From contig NZ_PTIR01000009.1 of assembly GCF_002934455.1 (NCBI RefSeq), positions 1-64,000 on the forward strand: DNA of 64,000 nt. Direction: 5' to 3'. Source of the DNA: Trinickia symbiotica (GTDB lineage Bacteria > Pseudomonadota > Gammaproteobacteria > Burkholderiales > Burkholderiaceae). The translations under genes were made by a program, and so were the position numbers. Numbering within the stretch: position 1 is the first letter of the stretch; every line of letters begins with the position of its first letter. The notes below the pieces were generated by a model. It worked only from the letters and a program-made list of their open reading frames with translations. It ran no database searches and had not been told where the DNA came from. Shown piece by piece: positions 1 to 7,266 of this stretch.

Positions 1-16
1 ATCTCGTATCTCCCTC

Positions 17-58
17 GTTACCCGGTAACTATCGATTCGAAACATGTTACCCGGTAAC
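17..58. promoter_or_regulatory. Pair of identical 13-bp palindromes (candidate operators)
   Basis: The palindrome GTTACCCGGTAAC occurs at 17-29 and again at 46-58, exactly repeated, with start-to-start spacing of 29 bp. Each copy is a perfect inverted repeat around a central base. Two identical short palindromes near the same DNA face look like paired operator sites for a dimeric repressor. The controlled gene is not in view: the only nearby coding remnant runs leftward from 207 and ends at 85, so the target is probably to the left of the window. The assignment as operators is an inference. Confidence 0.45.
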
Positions 59-84
59 GCGAAATCTACCGATGTGTGGCAGAT

Positions 85-207
85 TTAGCGCTTACACAGC
101 AAACACGCAAGGTCGCGGGTCCGCAGCCAACCAAAGCGGTGCAAGGCTCGAAGCGCCTTGGTTTCGTTTTCCCGGGCGACTTCTCGTCCGTCTTTCGCTC
201 TACCCAT
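85..207 (-). pseudogene. Fragment resembling the N-terminus of a mobilization (MobC-like) protein
   Basis: A 40-residue reading frame begins MGRAKDGREVARENE and continues with the segment ALHRFGWLRTRDLA, then stops after CLLCKR. From memory this resembles the N-terminal winged-helix part of MobC-like or replication-relaxation proteins of conjugative elements, where the segment would continue for hundreds of residues. Here it stops at a TAA at 85-87 and no continuation is seen in another frame before the window edge. It is therefore a truncated remnant, or a chance resemblance. It lies just left of the hairpins at 260-314, as expected if those belong to a transfer origin. Confidence 0.3.
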
Positions 208-259
208 TGCTATCCCCATGTATGTCGATAGCTGGTATAGCGACGCCTGGACCGGACAG

Positions 260-314
260 CTCCCAGTACGCCGGGGGGCGTACTGGGAGAACGTATCGTG
301 TGCTGCGCACACGA
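260..314. repeat. Two tandem hairpins, candidate oriT-type structure
   Basis: The first hairpin has a perfect 13-bp stem (260-272 with 277-289) closed by a GGGG loop. The second has an 8-bp stem (296-303 with 307-314) and a TGC loop. Neither is followed by a T-run on either strand, so they are not rho-independent terminators. Paired inverted repeats beside a mobilization-gene remnant are typical of transfer origins, but no nic consensus is recognised with certainty. The structure is read directly; the function is inferred. Confidence 0.35.
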
Positions 315-1108
315 GGGGCACCGTGACAGGTTCTCCGCGCTGGACGCGCGGCCTGCCACTGCTGCTGCTGGACGCATCAGCTGCCCCAAACAACATGAGC
401 GCCCCACGCTGCGCGCGGGCAACCTCTTCACACGAGAGCGCTGGACGCGTTCCCGGCTTCGGCTTTCGCCTCGACCAGCGCTTCGCTTGGCTGAACAGGT
501 TGCCCGCGCGTAGCCCGGGGCGCGGGGCTTCGCCCCCCGGCAATCTGCCAGCGCGTGGGCGCGCCTCTGCACGCTAGGGCGTGCAGCGATAGCCGGTCCC
601 CCCCATGCACGCCATCGACCGCCCTAGGGGGCGGTGCGATTGCGTGGGCGGCGGGCTGGACGCCCTTGCCCCGCATCACTGCGTGACGCGGCCCCCCTAC
701 GTCAGCAGGCGTTTGCCTGCTGCCTGCGCGCCTACGGCTTGCGTTACGGGCACGGTCATGACCGTGCAGAGGTCGCGGCAATGGCCGCGACGCCGGCACC
801 GGCGCAAGAGCGGCGCGTGCGCCGCTCTTCCTGCCTGCTTCGCCCAATCGATGGCGACTTTACGCCAGGCGGTCCGGAACGCAAGGGCCTCCGGCGCTCC
901 GCGCATGTCCATCACCCGGTCCCTGTGGGCTGCGGCTTCCGGCCATGCCCTTGCATTCCGGCCTTATCGCCCGGCGTCACGTTGCGCCACGGGCGAAACA
1001 CTCAGGAAGTACGGCGGCAACGGCAACACACCGCCCCCTACGCCGGTGCCGGGAAACGGTTGGGGCTCGACATCTAGGAACCCGGTCAGCTTTAAAGGAG
1101 CGACATCC
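315..1108. other. GC-rich stretch without a convincing gene
   Basis: About 800 bp between the tandem hairpins and the first credible gene. Open frames exist on both strands, but they overlap one another, are arginine/proline/alanine-rich and have no recognisable domain or ribosome-binding site. The left two thirds are packed with short inverted repeats (listed separately at 567-829). The right end (about 1000-1108) holds the leader of the small gene starting at 1109, with a clear AAAGGAG at 1094-1100. Confidence 0.6.
567..829. repeat. Array of closely packed short hairpins
   Basis: Perfect inverted repeats follow one another: 567-574/579-586 (8 bp, loop TAGG), 618-624/629-635 (7 bp, loop TAGG), 703-710/715-722 (8 bp, loop GTTT), a perfect 18-bp palindrome at 750-767, 772-779/784-791 (8 bp, loop AATG), 791-796/799-804 (6 bp) and 806-816/819-829 (11 bp, loop GT). 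The last four nearly touch. The sequences of the stems differ, so this is not a simple tandem repeat. No coding explanation is seen. Confidence 0.6.
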
Positions 1109-1276
1109 ATGCAGGAAGCGGTAAAGCAAGTCGAAGTGGAGCAGATAAGCGCCGAGGAGTGGCGGCGCACTCATCGCGATTTCAAAACCACCATCGACGG
1201 ACAGCGGTACGTGCTGCGTTGGACCACGCATGGCACGAGTCTGGTACCCGTAACAGTCGTGAAGGAGAAGAAATGA
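1109..1276 (+). CDS. Small hypothetical protein (55 aa)
   Basis: Encodes 55 residues, MQEAVKQVEVEQISAEEWRR onward, ending in the basic tail VVKEKK. The ATG is preceded by AAAGGAG at 1094-1100, a good ribosome-binding site, and this start is preferred over the longer open frame that begins near 605 without one. The stop overlaps the next start as ATGA, so the two genes are translationally coupled. The sequence is hydrophilic with a short segment (DGQRYVLRW) that could form beta-strands. I do not recognise a family. By position next to a DUF6573-type gene it is probably a mobile-element accessory protein. Confidence 0.65.
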   Translation: MQEAVKQVEVEQISAEEWRRTHRDFKTTIDGQRYVLRWTTHGTSLVPVTVVKEKK

Positions 1277-1671
1277 ACAAGTCACCGTTTGGCCCCGTGA
1301 TTTTCAGCTACCCGCGCGCGCAGGCAATTGCAGACGGAGTGTTGGTTGACGTTTCGAGCGCAGCGCTAGAAGCCGGTTTCCGGCATCCAGTCGCTCTGAC
1401 GTCTGCAACGTGGGCGGATTGCGTTGCATGGACGGACGCAGATAGCGAACGACAAACGGAGCAGAGCGAGCATTGGCGGTTGCTCGATGTGTTGTGGTTG
1501 GCACGGTTGGCCGCGCGTAACGGTCAGGGCAGTCAGGTGATGTTCGATGTGCGGCGGGTGCCGCGTGACGGTCACAGCGTCTATCCGCACCGGACGCGGT
1601 TGCGACTCGTCATTGGTCCCGGCGACGATGGCGAACCGGTCTTCACGGTGATGCTGCCGGACGAAGACTGA
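1273..1671 (+). CDS. DUF6573-like protein of mobile elements
   Basis: A 132-residue protein whose N-terminal half, with ISYPRAQAIADGVLVDVS-type spacing followed by AGFRHPVALTSATWADCV, matches my memory of the DUF6573 family found on conjugative plasmids and integrative conjugative elements. No enzymatic motif is visible and the function of that family is unknown. The ATG overlaps the stop of the 55-aa gene upstream by four bases, and GGAG lies seven bases before it. A GC-rich hairpin with a short T-run follows at 1681-1706. Its presence supports reading positions 1-6527 as a genomic island. Confidence 0.65.
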   Translation: MNKSPFGPVIFSYPRAQAIADGVLVDVSSAALEAGFRHPVALTSATWADCVAWTDADSERQTEQSEHWRLLDVLWLARLAARNGQGSQVMFDVRRVPRDGHSVYPHRTRLRLVIGPGDDGEPVFTVMLPDED

Positions 1672-1680
1672 GTCCGAAGG

Positions 1681-1706
1681 CCCCGCCGATCGGCGGGGCG
1701 CGTTTT
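1681..1706 (+). terminator. Hairpin with short T-run after the DUF6573-like gene
   Basis: An 8-bp stem, CCCCGCCG with CGGCGGGG, separated by AT, is followed after GCGCG-like bases by TTTT at 1703-1706. It lies nine bases beyond the stop at 1671. It probably terminates or attenuates the two-gene unit, while the next small gene starts at 1732. Confidence 0.5.
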
Positions 1707-1731
1707 GGCATATTTTTTCAGGAGAAATCGG

Positions 1732-1962
1732 ATGTCAATATGGAATCGCCTATTCGGCGGCTGCTCATCCGCCGACAACGGCGGCGTGCGTGAGAGTTCG
1801 CCGCAGATGGTCTTCAACCCAGCGACGGGCTTGCCGATGGTCGGCAATAGCTACACTAGCGTCGACTACGGAGGCAGTTCGTTCGGGACGAACGTTCACG
1901 AGCACACGCAGTGGTCACCGTCGTCAACTGGCTGCGGATTCGATAACGACTGGATGCGATAA
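1732..1962 (+). CDS. Small hypothetical protein (76 aa)
   Basis: Encodes MSIWNRLFGGCSS followed by a glycine-, serine- and asparagine-rich sequence ending FDNDWMR. AGGAG at 1720-1724 precedes the ATG at 1732 by seven bases, which favours this start over an in-frame one at 1705. The first ten residues could form a short amphipathic helix; the rest looks disordered. I do not recognise the family. It lies in the mobile-element segment and ends just before a strong bidirectional hairpin facing the restriction genes. Confidence 0.55.
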   Translation: MSIWNRLFGGCSSADNGGVRESSPQMVFNPATGLPMVGNSYTSVDYGGSSFGTNVHEHTQWSPSSTGCGFDNDWMR

Positions 1963-1969
1963 CTGAGGG

Positions 1970-1990
1970 GAGGCCCGCTTAGCGGGCCTC
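1970..1990. terminator. Bidirectional hairpin between converging genes
   Basis: GAGGCCCGCT (1970-1979) pairs with AGCGGGCCTC (1981-1990). It occupies the 34-bp gap between the 76-aa gene on the plus strand and res on the minus strand, so it can stop transcription from both sides. T-runs are weak on either side. Confidence 0.6.
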
Positions 1991-1996
1991 GCTTAC

Positions 1997-4693
1997 TTAC
2001 TTGAGCTTGTCTTCGAGCTGTTTGAATACGTCGCGGCCAACATCATCGCGCTCGACGGCGAAAAGGAACAGGCAGCGACCGTTACTCGACTTTTCCCACT
2101 GGTAACCGACCTGATTCTTCTCTTTTGAGTCGTCGGTGGTCTTGTATAGCTCGCCTTTGTATTCCACTACGAGCACGCGACCGTCCGTCAGCTCCGCGAC
2201 AAAGTCCGGGTAAAAATAATCGGAAGAGGTGGGAAGCCAGAACGACGTCTTTTCCTGTTGCTGGATGTTCCGTACCCAATGTTTGACTTTGGGATGCGCG
2301 TCAATTGCCATCGCACACCGGAATTCCTCTGCGTCCTTGCCTGCGGATGTCTTCTGTCTCAGGTCGTGAATTTCAGGGTAGAAATGCTTGTTGAATTCGT
2401 AGCTGCCCTGGTACGTATTGCGCGCGGGGTATCTACCTGGGTCAAATTGGAAACTGAAATGGGCAACGTCTTCCAGCTTGGGTACCGTCATTTCAAACAG
2501 GCGGCCTTGGAAGCCCTTGTTCATGGCGAGCTGGCGCAAGCGCTCGATTTCCAAGCCGATAGCCTTGGCTAGCTGGAATCGAGCACGAACGAGGGCGGTC
2601 AGGCCTAGTCCTTTTTCGTGCAGGTGGGACAGCATCTTGACTAGGTACGCCTGCAACTGCGACTGTGGCAGGTACGGTTGACGTACCTCCTGGTCGAGCC
2701 AGCGAACTAGGTCGAGTTCACTAACACTGCTCGGCACTTCGTTGAGGCTCAGTTGCTGCGCGTCGATATGGCGGAACTTGACCTTCTCGCCGTTCAGGTC
2801 AATCTCAAACGAATTGATTGTTTCGTGAATGTCAAATCCGGCAAGTTGGACCGGAAAGTCGAGGAGATTCCAATCACCAAGGCTCGTCAGGGTCTCCTTC
2901 TCGACCAGCTCCAGATAGCCGTCAAGTTCCAGGCAGAGCTGCGGAACTGCGGCGAAGGTGAGGCCGAGCTGTGCGGGAGCCCGAAGGGCACGTCGCATAG
3001 CGCGGTGCTCGGCAAACTGCTGCTCGACTTTCTCTTGCGCTTTCTTGGGCAAGCCAGCCTTGATAAATTCTTCAACCTGCTTCAGCGTATCGCTGTCCAC
3101 GTTGCCCTTGACCAAGGCCGTTGCGCCCTGCGAGGTCGGACGTATTTCAACCTTCGCTTTTAGTTCTTCGGGCCAATGCTGGGTATCGGGTGGAGCGGGC
3201 AGCTCGATGTGGCAGTCGGGAACGGTCGGAGCGGTGCCCGTGGCTCCGCCTGCTGATGCGGAGACCGGGCCGCCGCCAACAAGAGGCAGCGTTTGCTGCG
3301 GCACTAGAAGGGTCGCCGTTTCTAGGCGCTCGAAACCCATGTTTTGTACAAGGCGGTCGCGCAGACCGCTCGCCGCTTCGGCGAAATTCGCAGCGACGAT
3401 ATGGGCATAGGCCTTATTGAGTTCGGCCTGAGAACGGTCGCTGGCGTAAGGCATGCGTAGAACACGGCCCAGCAGTTGTTCCACGTCTTTCGCTGAGTTG
3501 ATGGATTGCAGGCTCGCCAGGACATAGGCAAAGGAACAATCCCAGCCCTCTTTCAGTGCTTCGATTGTTATTACGTAGCGGACAGGGCACGCTGGGTCAA
3601 ACAGGTTGATGCCGTCCAGTCCCTTCTGCGAACCAGTAGCAATCGCAATTTGGTCTTCGGGGATATTCTCCTGTTCAAGCAAATACTGCTTGACCACTTC
3701 TACCGTAGCATCGCCGCCCTTGGGCATCGCTTGAATCAGCGCGATAGGGCGGACGTAATCGGGCTCCTTCTGGGCCACCGTCTCAAGGCCTCGACGCGTG
3801 AGTATCGCGTCACGCAGGCACTCACGCCAGCCTTCAGGATGTTCCGCCAAAACGATAGGCAGCTTAATCATCTGCTCGGCGCGCAGCTCACGCGCCGAGA
3901 CATGATATAGGACGTTGTTACCGACGACGGGCGTAGCCGTCAGCTCAATCACACAGCTAGGATTGAGTCTGCCAAGAGTCTTAAAAAATCGGTCAGTACG
4001 ATTGTTGTGCGCTTCGTCAATGACGACTATCGGACGGTATAAATTCAGCCAATTCGCCACAGAGAACTTGACCCTCCCAATGTCCTTGGGAGTCAGGTAG
4101 GGCTGGTTTTCGAGGTCGCCTTCCGTGACCTTCTCCAAACCGGCGGTTACTGAGGCCGGAAGGGTATCGAAGTGCGGGGCGAGTTCCTCGAAGAACGAGT
4201 ACACGTTGCGCTTTGCAGTGTCCGTGACGTTGAACGATTGAATCGTGGCGACGACGATGATGCATGCCTTGCCCAAATCGTGAGGGCTGACGGTTTGCAG
4301 GCTTTCCAGGTCGCAGACCTGCACACGGTCGCCGAAATAATGTGCCAGTGCTTGGCGGTAGGGGTGACGCGCGTTGGAGAGCGCGTCCAGCGTTTGCGAG
4401 CGGATGGCGTCCGAAGGGACCAGCCACAATGCAATCGGGGCATCGCTATCGAGGACAGTCTTACCAGCCAAGGCGACTGCGTGTGCCGCGAGCAGCGTTT
4501 TTCCGCCGCCGGTCGGAATACGCAAGCACACACAAGGGGTGTCTGGAAAAATATCGTGGTAAGTCTCGTTGACGCGACTTTGCTCGGCCAATGCAGCGAG
4601 GTAGGCATCGCTGACAGGCTTGCAACGGCTCGCTTCGAGGAACTGTACAAGGGCAGTTAAAGTCTTGCGTTGATATTCTTTTAATTCGAACAT
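1997..4693 (-). CDS. Type III restriction endonuclease, Res subunit
   Basis: 898-residue translocase-nuclease of a type III restriction-modification system. It has the superfamily 2 helicase order: a Walker A motif RIPTGGGKT (residues 58-66), a DEAH-box VVIDEAHNN (about 224-232), ELTATP (motif III), and a C-terminal PD-(D/E)xK-like site formed by FYPDFVAEL and VLVVEYKG (about 825-846). Length is close to that of other Res proteins (about 900-1000). It starts 8 bp after the mod stop and is expected to be co-transcribed with it. Res cuts only in complex with Mod, after ATP-dependent communication between two inversely oriented sites. Base composition is visibly less GC-rich than the surrounding core genes, consistent with acquisition. 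The gene looks intact. Confidence 0.92.
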   Translation of the reverse strand: MFELKEYQRKTLTALVQFLEASRCKPVSDAYLAALAEQSRVNETYHDIFPDTPCVCLRIPTGGGKTLLAAHAVALAGKTVLDSDAPIALWLVPSDAIRSQTLDALSNARHPYRQALAHYFGDRVQVCDLESLQTVSPHDLGKACIIVVATIQSFNVTDTAKRNVYSFFEELAPHFDTLPASVTAGLEKVTEGDLENQPYLTPKDIGRVKFSVANWLNLYRPIVVIDEAHNNRTDRFFKTLGRLNPSCVIELTATPVVGNNVLYHVSARELRAEQMIKLPIVLAEHPEGWRECLRDAILTRRGLETVAQKEPDYVRPIALIQAMPKGGDATVEVVKQYLLEQENIPEDQIAIATGSQKGLDGINLFDPACPVRYVITIEALKEGWDCSFAYVLASLQSINSAKDVEQLLGRVLRMPYASDRSQAELNKAYAHIVAANFAEAASGLRDRLVQNMGFERLETATLLVPQQTLPLVGGGPVSASAGGATGTAPTVPDCHIELPAPPDTQHWPEELKAKVEIRPTSQGATALVKGNVDSDTLKQVEEFIKAGLPKKAQEKVEQQFAEHRAMRRALRAPAQLGLTFAAVPQLCLELDGYLELVEKETLTSLGDWNLLDFPVQLAGFDIHETINSFEIDLNGEKVKFRHIDAQQLSLNEVPSSVSELDLVRWLDQEVRQPYLPQSQLQAYLVKMLSHLHEKGLGLTALVRARFQLAKAIGLEIERLRQLAMNKGFQGRLFEMTVPKLEDVAHFSFQFDPGRYPARNTYQGSYEFNKHFYPEIHDLRQKTSAGKDAEEFRCAMAIDAHPKVKHWVRNIQQQEKTSFWLPTSSDYFYPDFVAELTDGRVLVVEYKGELYKTTDDSKEKNQVGYQWEKSSNGRCLFLFAVERDDVGRDVFKQLEDKLK

Positions 4694-4701
4694 TGTCTTT
4701 C

Positions 4702-6288
4702 TCAGCGCATCTTCACGTCGTAGGGAATTTGCTTGAATGTGATGTTTTCTGCTGCAAGCGTTGCCGGACCAATACGCGATGCCTCCCCGTAGACAACTAC
4801 CGGCCCTTCATGAGGATGATATTCACGCAAAGCGGCAAGAGCGGCGCGAGTAAAGACATTTCCGCCGTTGGGTCGTCGGTCGCCGGGGACGCCGCTATAT
4901 AGAAGATAGTAAGCTACGCCATTCCGAATACCGAGTAACGGTGAATCGAAAGACTGCGTTGCGGGCGTACCTGTTTCGATGTGCCAGATGTAGGCGGCTA
5001 GCATCGAAAAGCTCACGTTCGGATTGATGCCGCCGTTTTCGTCAAAGGCTGCACCATCCAGGGTACAGAACGTGAAGCCACCGCCACCCTTCCAGCCGTT
5101 GGCTTCGCTAATCCCACCTTGTTCGCCAGCAATGACTTTTTCGAGGCGCGGTACGCAGTGCGTGATTGCGTGCTCGCCAATCTCGATTCCAATGTACCGA
5201 CGGCCCATTTTGTGGGCCACCGCAGCCGTTGTGCCGGAGCCCAGGAAGGAATCAAGAACCAAATCGTTTGGTGCGCTGGCGATTTGCAATACTCGTTGAA
5301 TTAACGCTTCCGGCTTCGGTGTTGAAAAATTAAATTCTGTGGATAGCTTGAGCAATTCCTGAGCGGCTATTCGGTTCTCACCGACTTCGCGATAATGCCA
5401 TACAGTTGTCGGGACGACGCCTTTAACCTGAAGTTCAGAAAGAAAGCGCTTGATGGTGGGTTTGTTTGAACCATCTTTGCCAAACCACATCCTGTTATCC
5501 GACACAAGTTTCTCGTACGAATCCTTGGTGTATGACCAAGCTCTACCGGGCGGGGGAAGCGTTACGCGCCCGCTCGGAGTGACAATTTCGTATATGTTGG
5601 CGCTTTCGCCAGTCTTCGCAAACTGCTTGCCACGCTGTCCTGATTTGAGGCTTAGCGTGAAGTTGTCTGCGTACCACGGTCCGCGCCCATACCATGTGCC
5701 GTCTTCCCGGACCCCATCGAAAGCGTCAGAATTTTTGTAAATCTGATTTTGTTCTTCCGTGCGTGGGAGTTTTGACGGACGCCAAATAGACTTATCGCGG
5801 GCGAACGCGAGAACGTGGTCATGGCTGTCGCTAAGCCACGTTGAATTGCTTTGAGGGGCAGACTTCTTTTCCCATATCGCATTGGCGATGAAATTTCTTC
5901 GCCCAAAGATTTCGTCCATGACGACCTTGAGGTAGTGTGCCTCGTTATCATCAACCGTTACCCATATGCTTCCGTCTTCAGCAAGCAGCTCGCGCAGCAG
6001 AGACAGCCGTGGGTAAATCATCGACAACCATTGACTATGTTCTAGATTGTCGTCGTAGTGGATGAAGGCGCTTTGCGTGTTGTAGGGCGGGTCGATGAAG
6101 ATGCACTTCACGCGGCCTGCATAGAACGGAAGCAGCGCTTTCAATGCTAGAAGGTTGTCACCTTGGACGATGAGATTGTCGGTTGCAGAGTTGTCGCCGT
6201 AGGTCCTCTCGCGCTTGAGAAGGTGGTAGGGCACCTCAAGGGAGGCGTCCTTAGCTTGATTCTTGTTGACCCAGTCGAGAAACGGCAT
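4702..6288 (-). CDS. Type III modification methyltransferase, Mod subunit
   Basis: 528-residue DNA adenine methyltransferase that also supplies target recognition to the Res partner. The order of motifs is that of the beta class: the catalytic DPPYNT (residues 66-71) comes first, the target-recognition region lies in the middle, and the AdoMet-binding motif LVLDSFLGSGTTAAVAHKMG comes near 345-365. It is shorter than prototypical Mod proteins (about 600-650 aa), but all key motifs are present. It is the first gene of the mod-res pair. No clear Shine-Dalgarno precedes the ATG; a promoter-like element with a symmetric repeat lies 26-51 bases upstream. Recognition sequence cannot be predicted from here. 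Confidence 0.92.
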   Translation of the reverse strand: MPFLDWVNKNQAKDASLEVPYHLLKRERTYGDNSATDNLIVQGDNLLALKALLPFYAGRVKCIFIDPPYNTQSAFIHYDDNLEHSQWLSMIYPRLSLLRELLAEDGSIWVTVDDNEAHYLKVVMDEIFGRRNFIANAIWEKKSAPQSNSTWLSDSHDHVLAFARDKSIWRPSKLPRTEEQNQIYKNSDAFDGVREDGTWYGRGPWYADNFTLSLKSGQRGKQFAKTGESANIYEIVTPSGRVTLPPPGRAWSYTKDSYEKLVSDNRMWFGKDGSNKPTIKRFLSELQVKGVVPTTVWHYREVGENRIAAQELLKLSTEFNFSTPKPEALIQRVLQIASAPNDLVLDSFLGSGTTAAVAHKMGRRYIGIEIGEHAITHCVPRLEKVIAGEQGGISEANGWKGGGGFTFCTLDGAAFDENGGINPNVSFSMLAAYIWHIETGTPATQSFDSPLLGIRNGVAYYLLYSGVPGDRRPNGGNVFTRAALAALREYHPHEGPVVVYGEASRIGPATLAAENITFKQIPYDVKMR

Positions 6289-6313
6289 TTCTTATTCGGT
6301 GGCCATAGGAAAT

Positions 6314-6339
6314 TTGAAGCCGTCATTGTAGGGCTTCAA
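6314..6339 (-). promoter_or_regulatory. Putative mod promoter inside an inverted repeat
   Basis: Read on the minus strand, TTGAAGCC (6339-6332) and GGCTTCAA (6321-6314) form a perfect 8-bp inverted repeat with a 10-base centre. The centre contains TACAAT (6330-6325), a good -10 hexamer placed about 37 bases before the mod ATG. A dyad around the -10 would suit a repressor that limits mod-res expression. No regulator gene is adjacent. Confidence 0.45.
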
Positions 6340-6484
6340 TCGAGCTGGGTGAGGCGGAGCTGGGAGCGTCGTCGCTGTTACGGGCGAGCGAGGAAGTCTG
6401 CGCCCGCGTCAAAACGTGCGGGAGGGACTGTCCTGAGCGGCAGCTAACATTCTAGGCTGTTGTTAGCCCCATGTTAGCCCGCGA

Positions 6485-6519
6485 GAAAAGAAAAAAGGGT
6501 TAGCTTTCGCTAACCCTTT
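6485..6519 (-). terminator. Rho-independent terminator of tRNA-Lys
   Basis: The 11-bp stem AAAGGGTTAGC (6494-6504) with its complement at 6509-6519 has a four-base loop. On the minus strand it is followed by TTTTTTCTTTT (from 6496 down). It begins nine bases past the CCA end of tRNA-Lys. Confidence 0.85.
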
Positions 6520-6527
6520 GAATTCTT

Positions 6528-6603
6528 TGGTGGGGCGTGAGTGACTCGAACACTCGACCTACGGATTAAGAGTCCGCTGCTCTACCAACTGAGCTAACGC
6601 CCC
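6528..6603 (-). tRNA. tRNA-Lys (anticodon CTT)
   Basis: A complete cloverleaf of 73 bases plus encoded CCA (6530-6528). The acceptor stem GGGGCGT pairs fully with ACGCCCC; the D arm is GCTCAGTTGGTAGAGC, the anticodon CTT is at 6570-6568, and the T arm has the TTCGAGT loop. It decodes AAG. Everything on its 3' side to the window edge looks foreign, so this gene is probably the integration target of the island. It has its own promoter and terminator. Confidence 0.97.
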
Positions 6604-6615
6604 AACAGACTGCAA

Positions 6616-6644
6616 AGTATGACGTACTTTTTCGTGCTTGCCAA
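6616..6644 (-). promoter_or_regulatory. Promoter of tRNA-Lys
   Basis: On the minus strand, TTGGCA (6644-6639) and CATACT (6621-6616) are separated by 17 bases. The -10 ends 12 bases before the tRNA 5' end at 6603. Confidence 0.65.
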
Positions 6645-6821
6645 GTCCCCTTCTTAATTTTCATGGCTGAGCCAGCGTGTTGGCTCCTGTGGCACGTGGA
6701 GCGGCAACACCGGCGTTGCACCCGTTTTCAACGCATTCGTCTGACCACGGCTATCATTCCGCTGAGACGCACGCCGCGCAACCGCGCGAGTGGCGCGCCG
6801 CAAACCAGGACGGAGACACGA

Positions 6822-7226
6822 ATGAACGAATCCGCAACCGCCGCGCTGCTCGAGCGCGTGCTGGCGCCGTGGGTACGATCGCTGGCACTCGAGCCCGTCT
6901 CGGTCGGCGAAGGCAGTGTCACGCTGCGCTTGCCCTTTTCCGGCGAGTTCCGCCATTCGGGCGGCGTGATTTGCGGCCAGGTCTTCATGGCCGCGGCCGA
7001 CACTGCGATGATCGTCGCCATCTCGGCCGCGCTAGGCGAATACCAGCCGATGACCACAGTCTCGCTCAACATCAGTTTCATGCGCGCCGTCCGCAAAGGC
7101 GACGTCCTCGTCACTGCGCGCGTACTGCGCCTGGGCCGAAGTCTCGTCTTCGGCGAAGTGGAGCTCTTCGACGAAGATGGCAAAATGGCCGTCCACGCCA
7201 CGACCACCTACTCGCTGCTCACCTGA
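6822..7226 (+). CDS. PaaI-family thioesterase (hotdog fold)
   Basis: A 134-residue protein with the hotdog thioesterase pattern: the segment FRHSGGVICGQVFMAAADTAMIV carries the HxGG(x)3G helix of the PaaI group, followed by TTVSLNISFMRAVRKGDVL and a final strand. Such enzymes hydrolyse acyl-CoA thioesters, often aromatic or medium-chain; the substrate here is unknown. The ATG at 6822 has GGAG seven bases upstream and is preferred to a longer in-frame start near 6663. It is followed 40 bp later by a patatin-like lipase, with which it may be co-transcribed. Confidence 0.8.
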   Translation: MNESATAALLERVLAPWVRSLALEPVSVGEGSVTLRLPFSGEFRHSGGVICGQVFMAAADTAMIVAISAALGEYQPMTTVSLNISFMRAVRKGDVLVTARVLRLGRSLVFGEVELFDEDGKMAVHATTTYSLLT

Positions 7227-7266
7227 CGCGAAGCGGGCGCGGCGGATCACGGAGCTCGATCACAAC

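Noticed and set aside
605-1108. Upstream extension of the 55-aa gene as a 223-aa protein
   Set aside because: The extension crosses the hairpin array, has no ribosome-binding site at its start and no recognisable domain, while the ATG at 1109 has a strong AAAGGAG.
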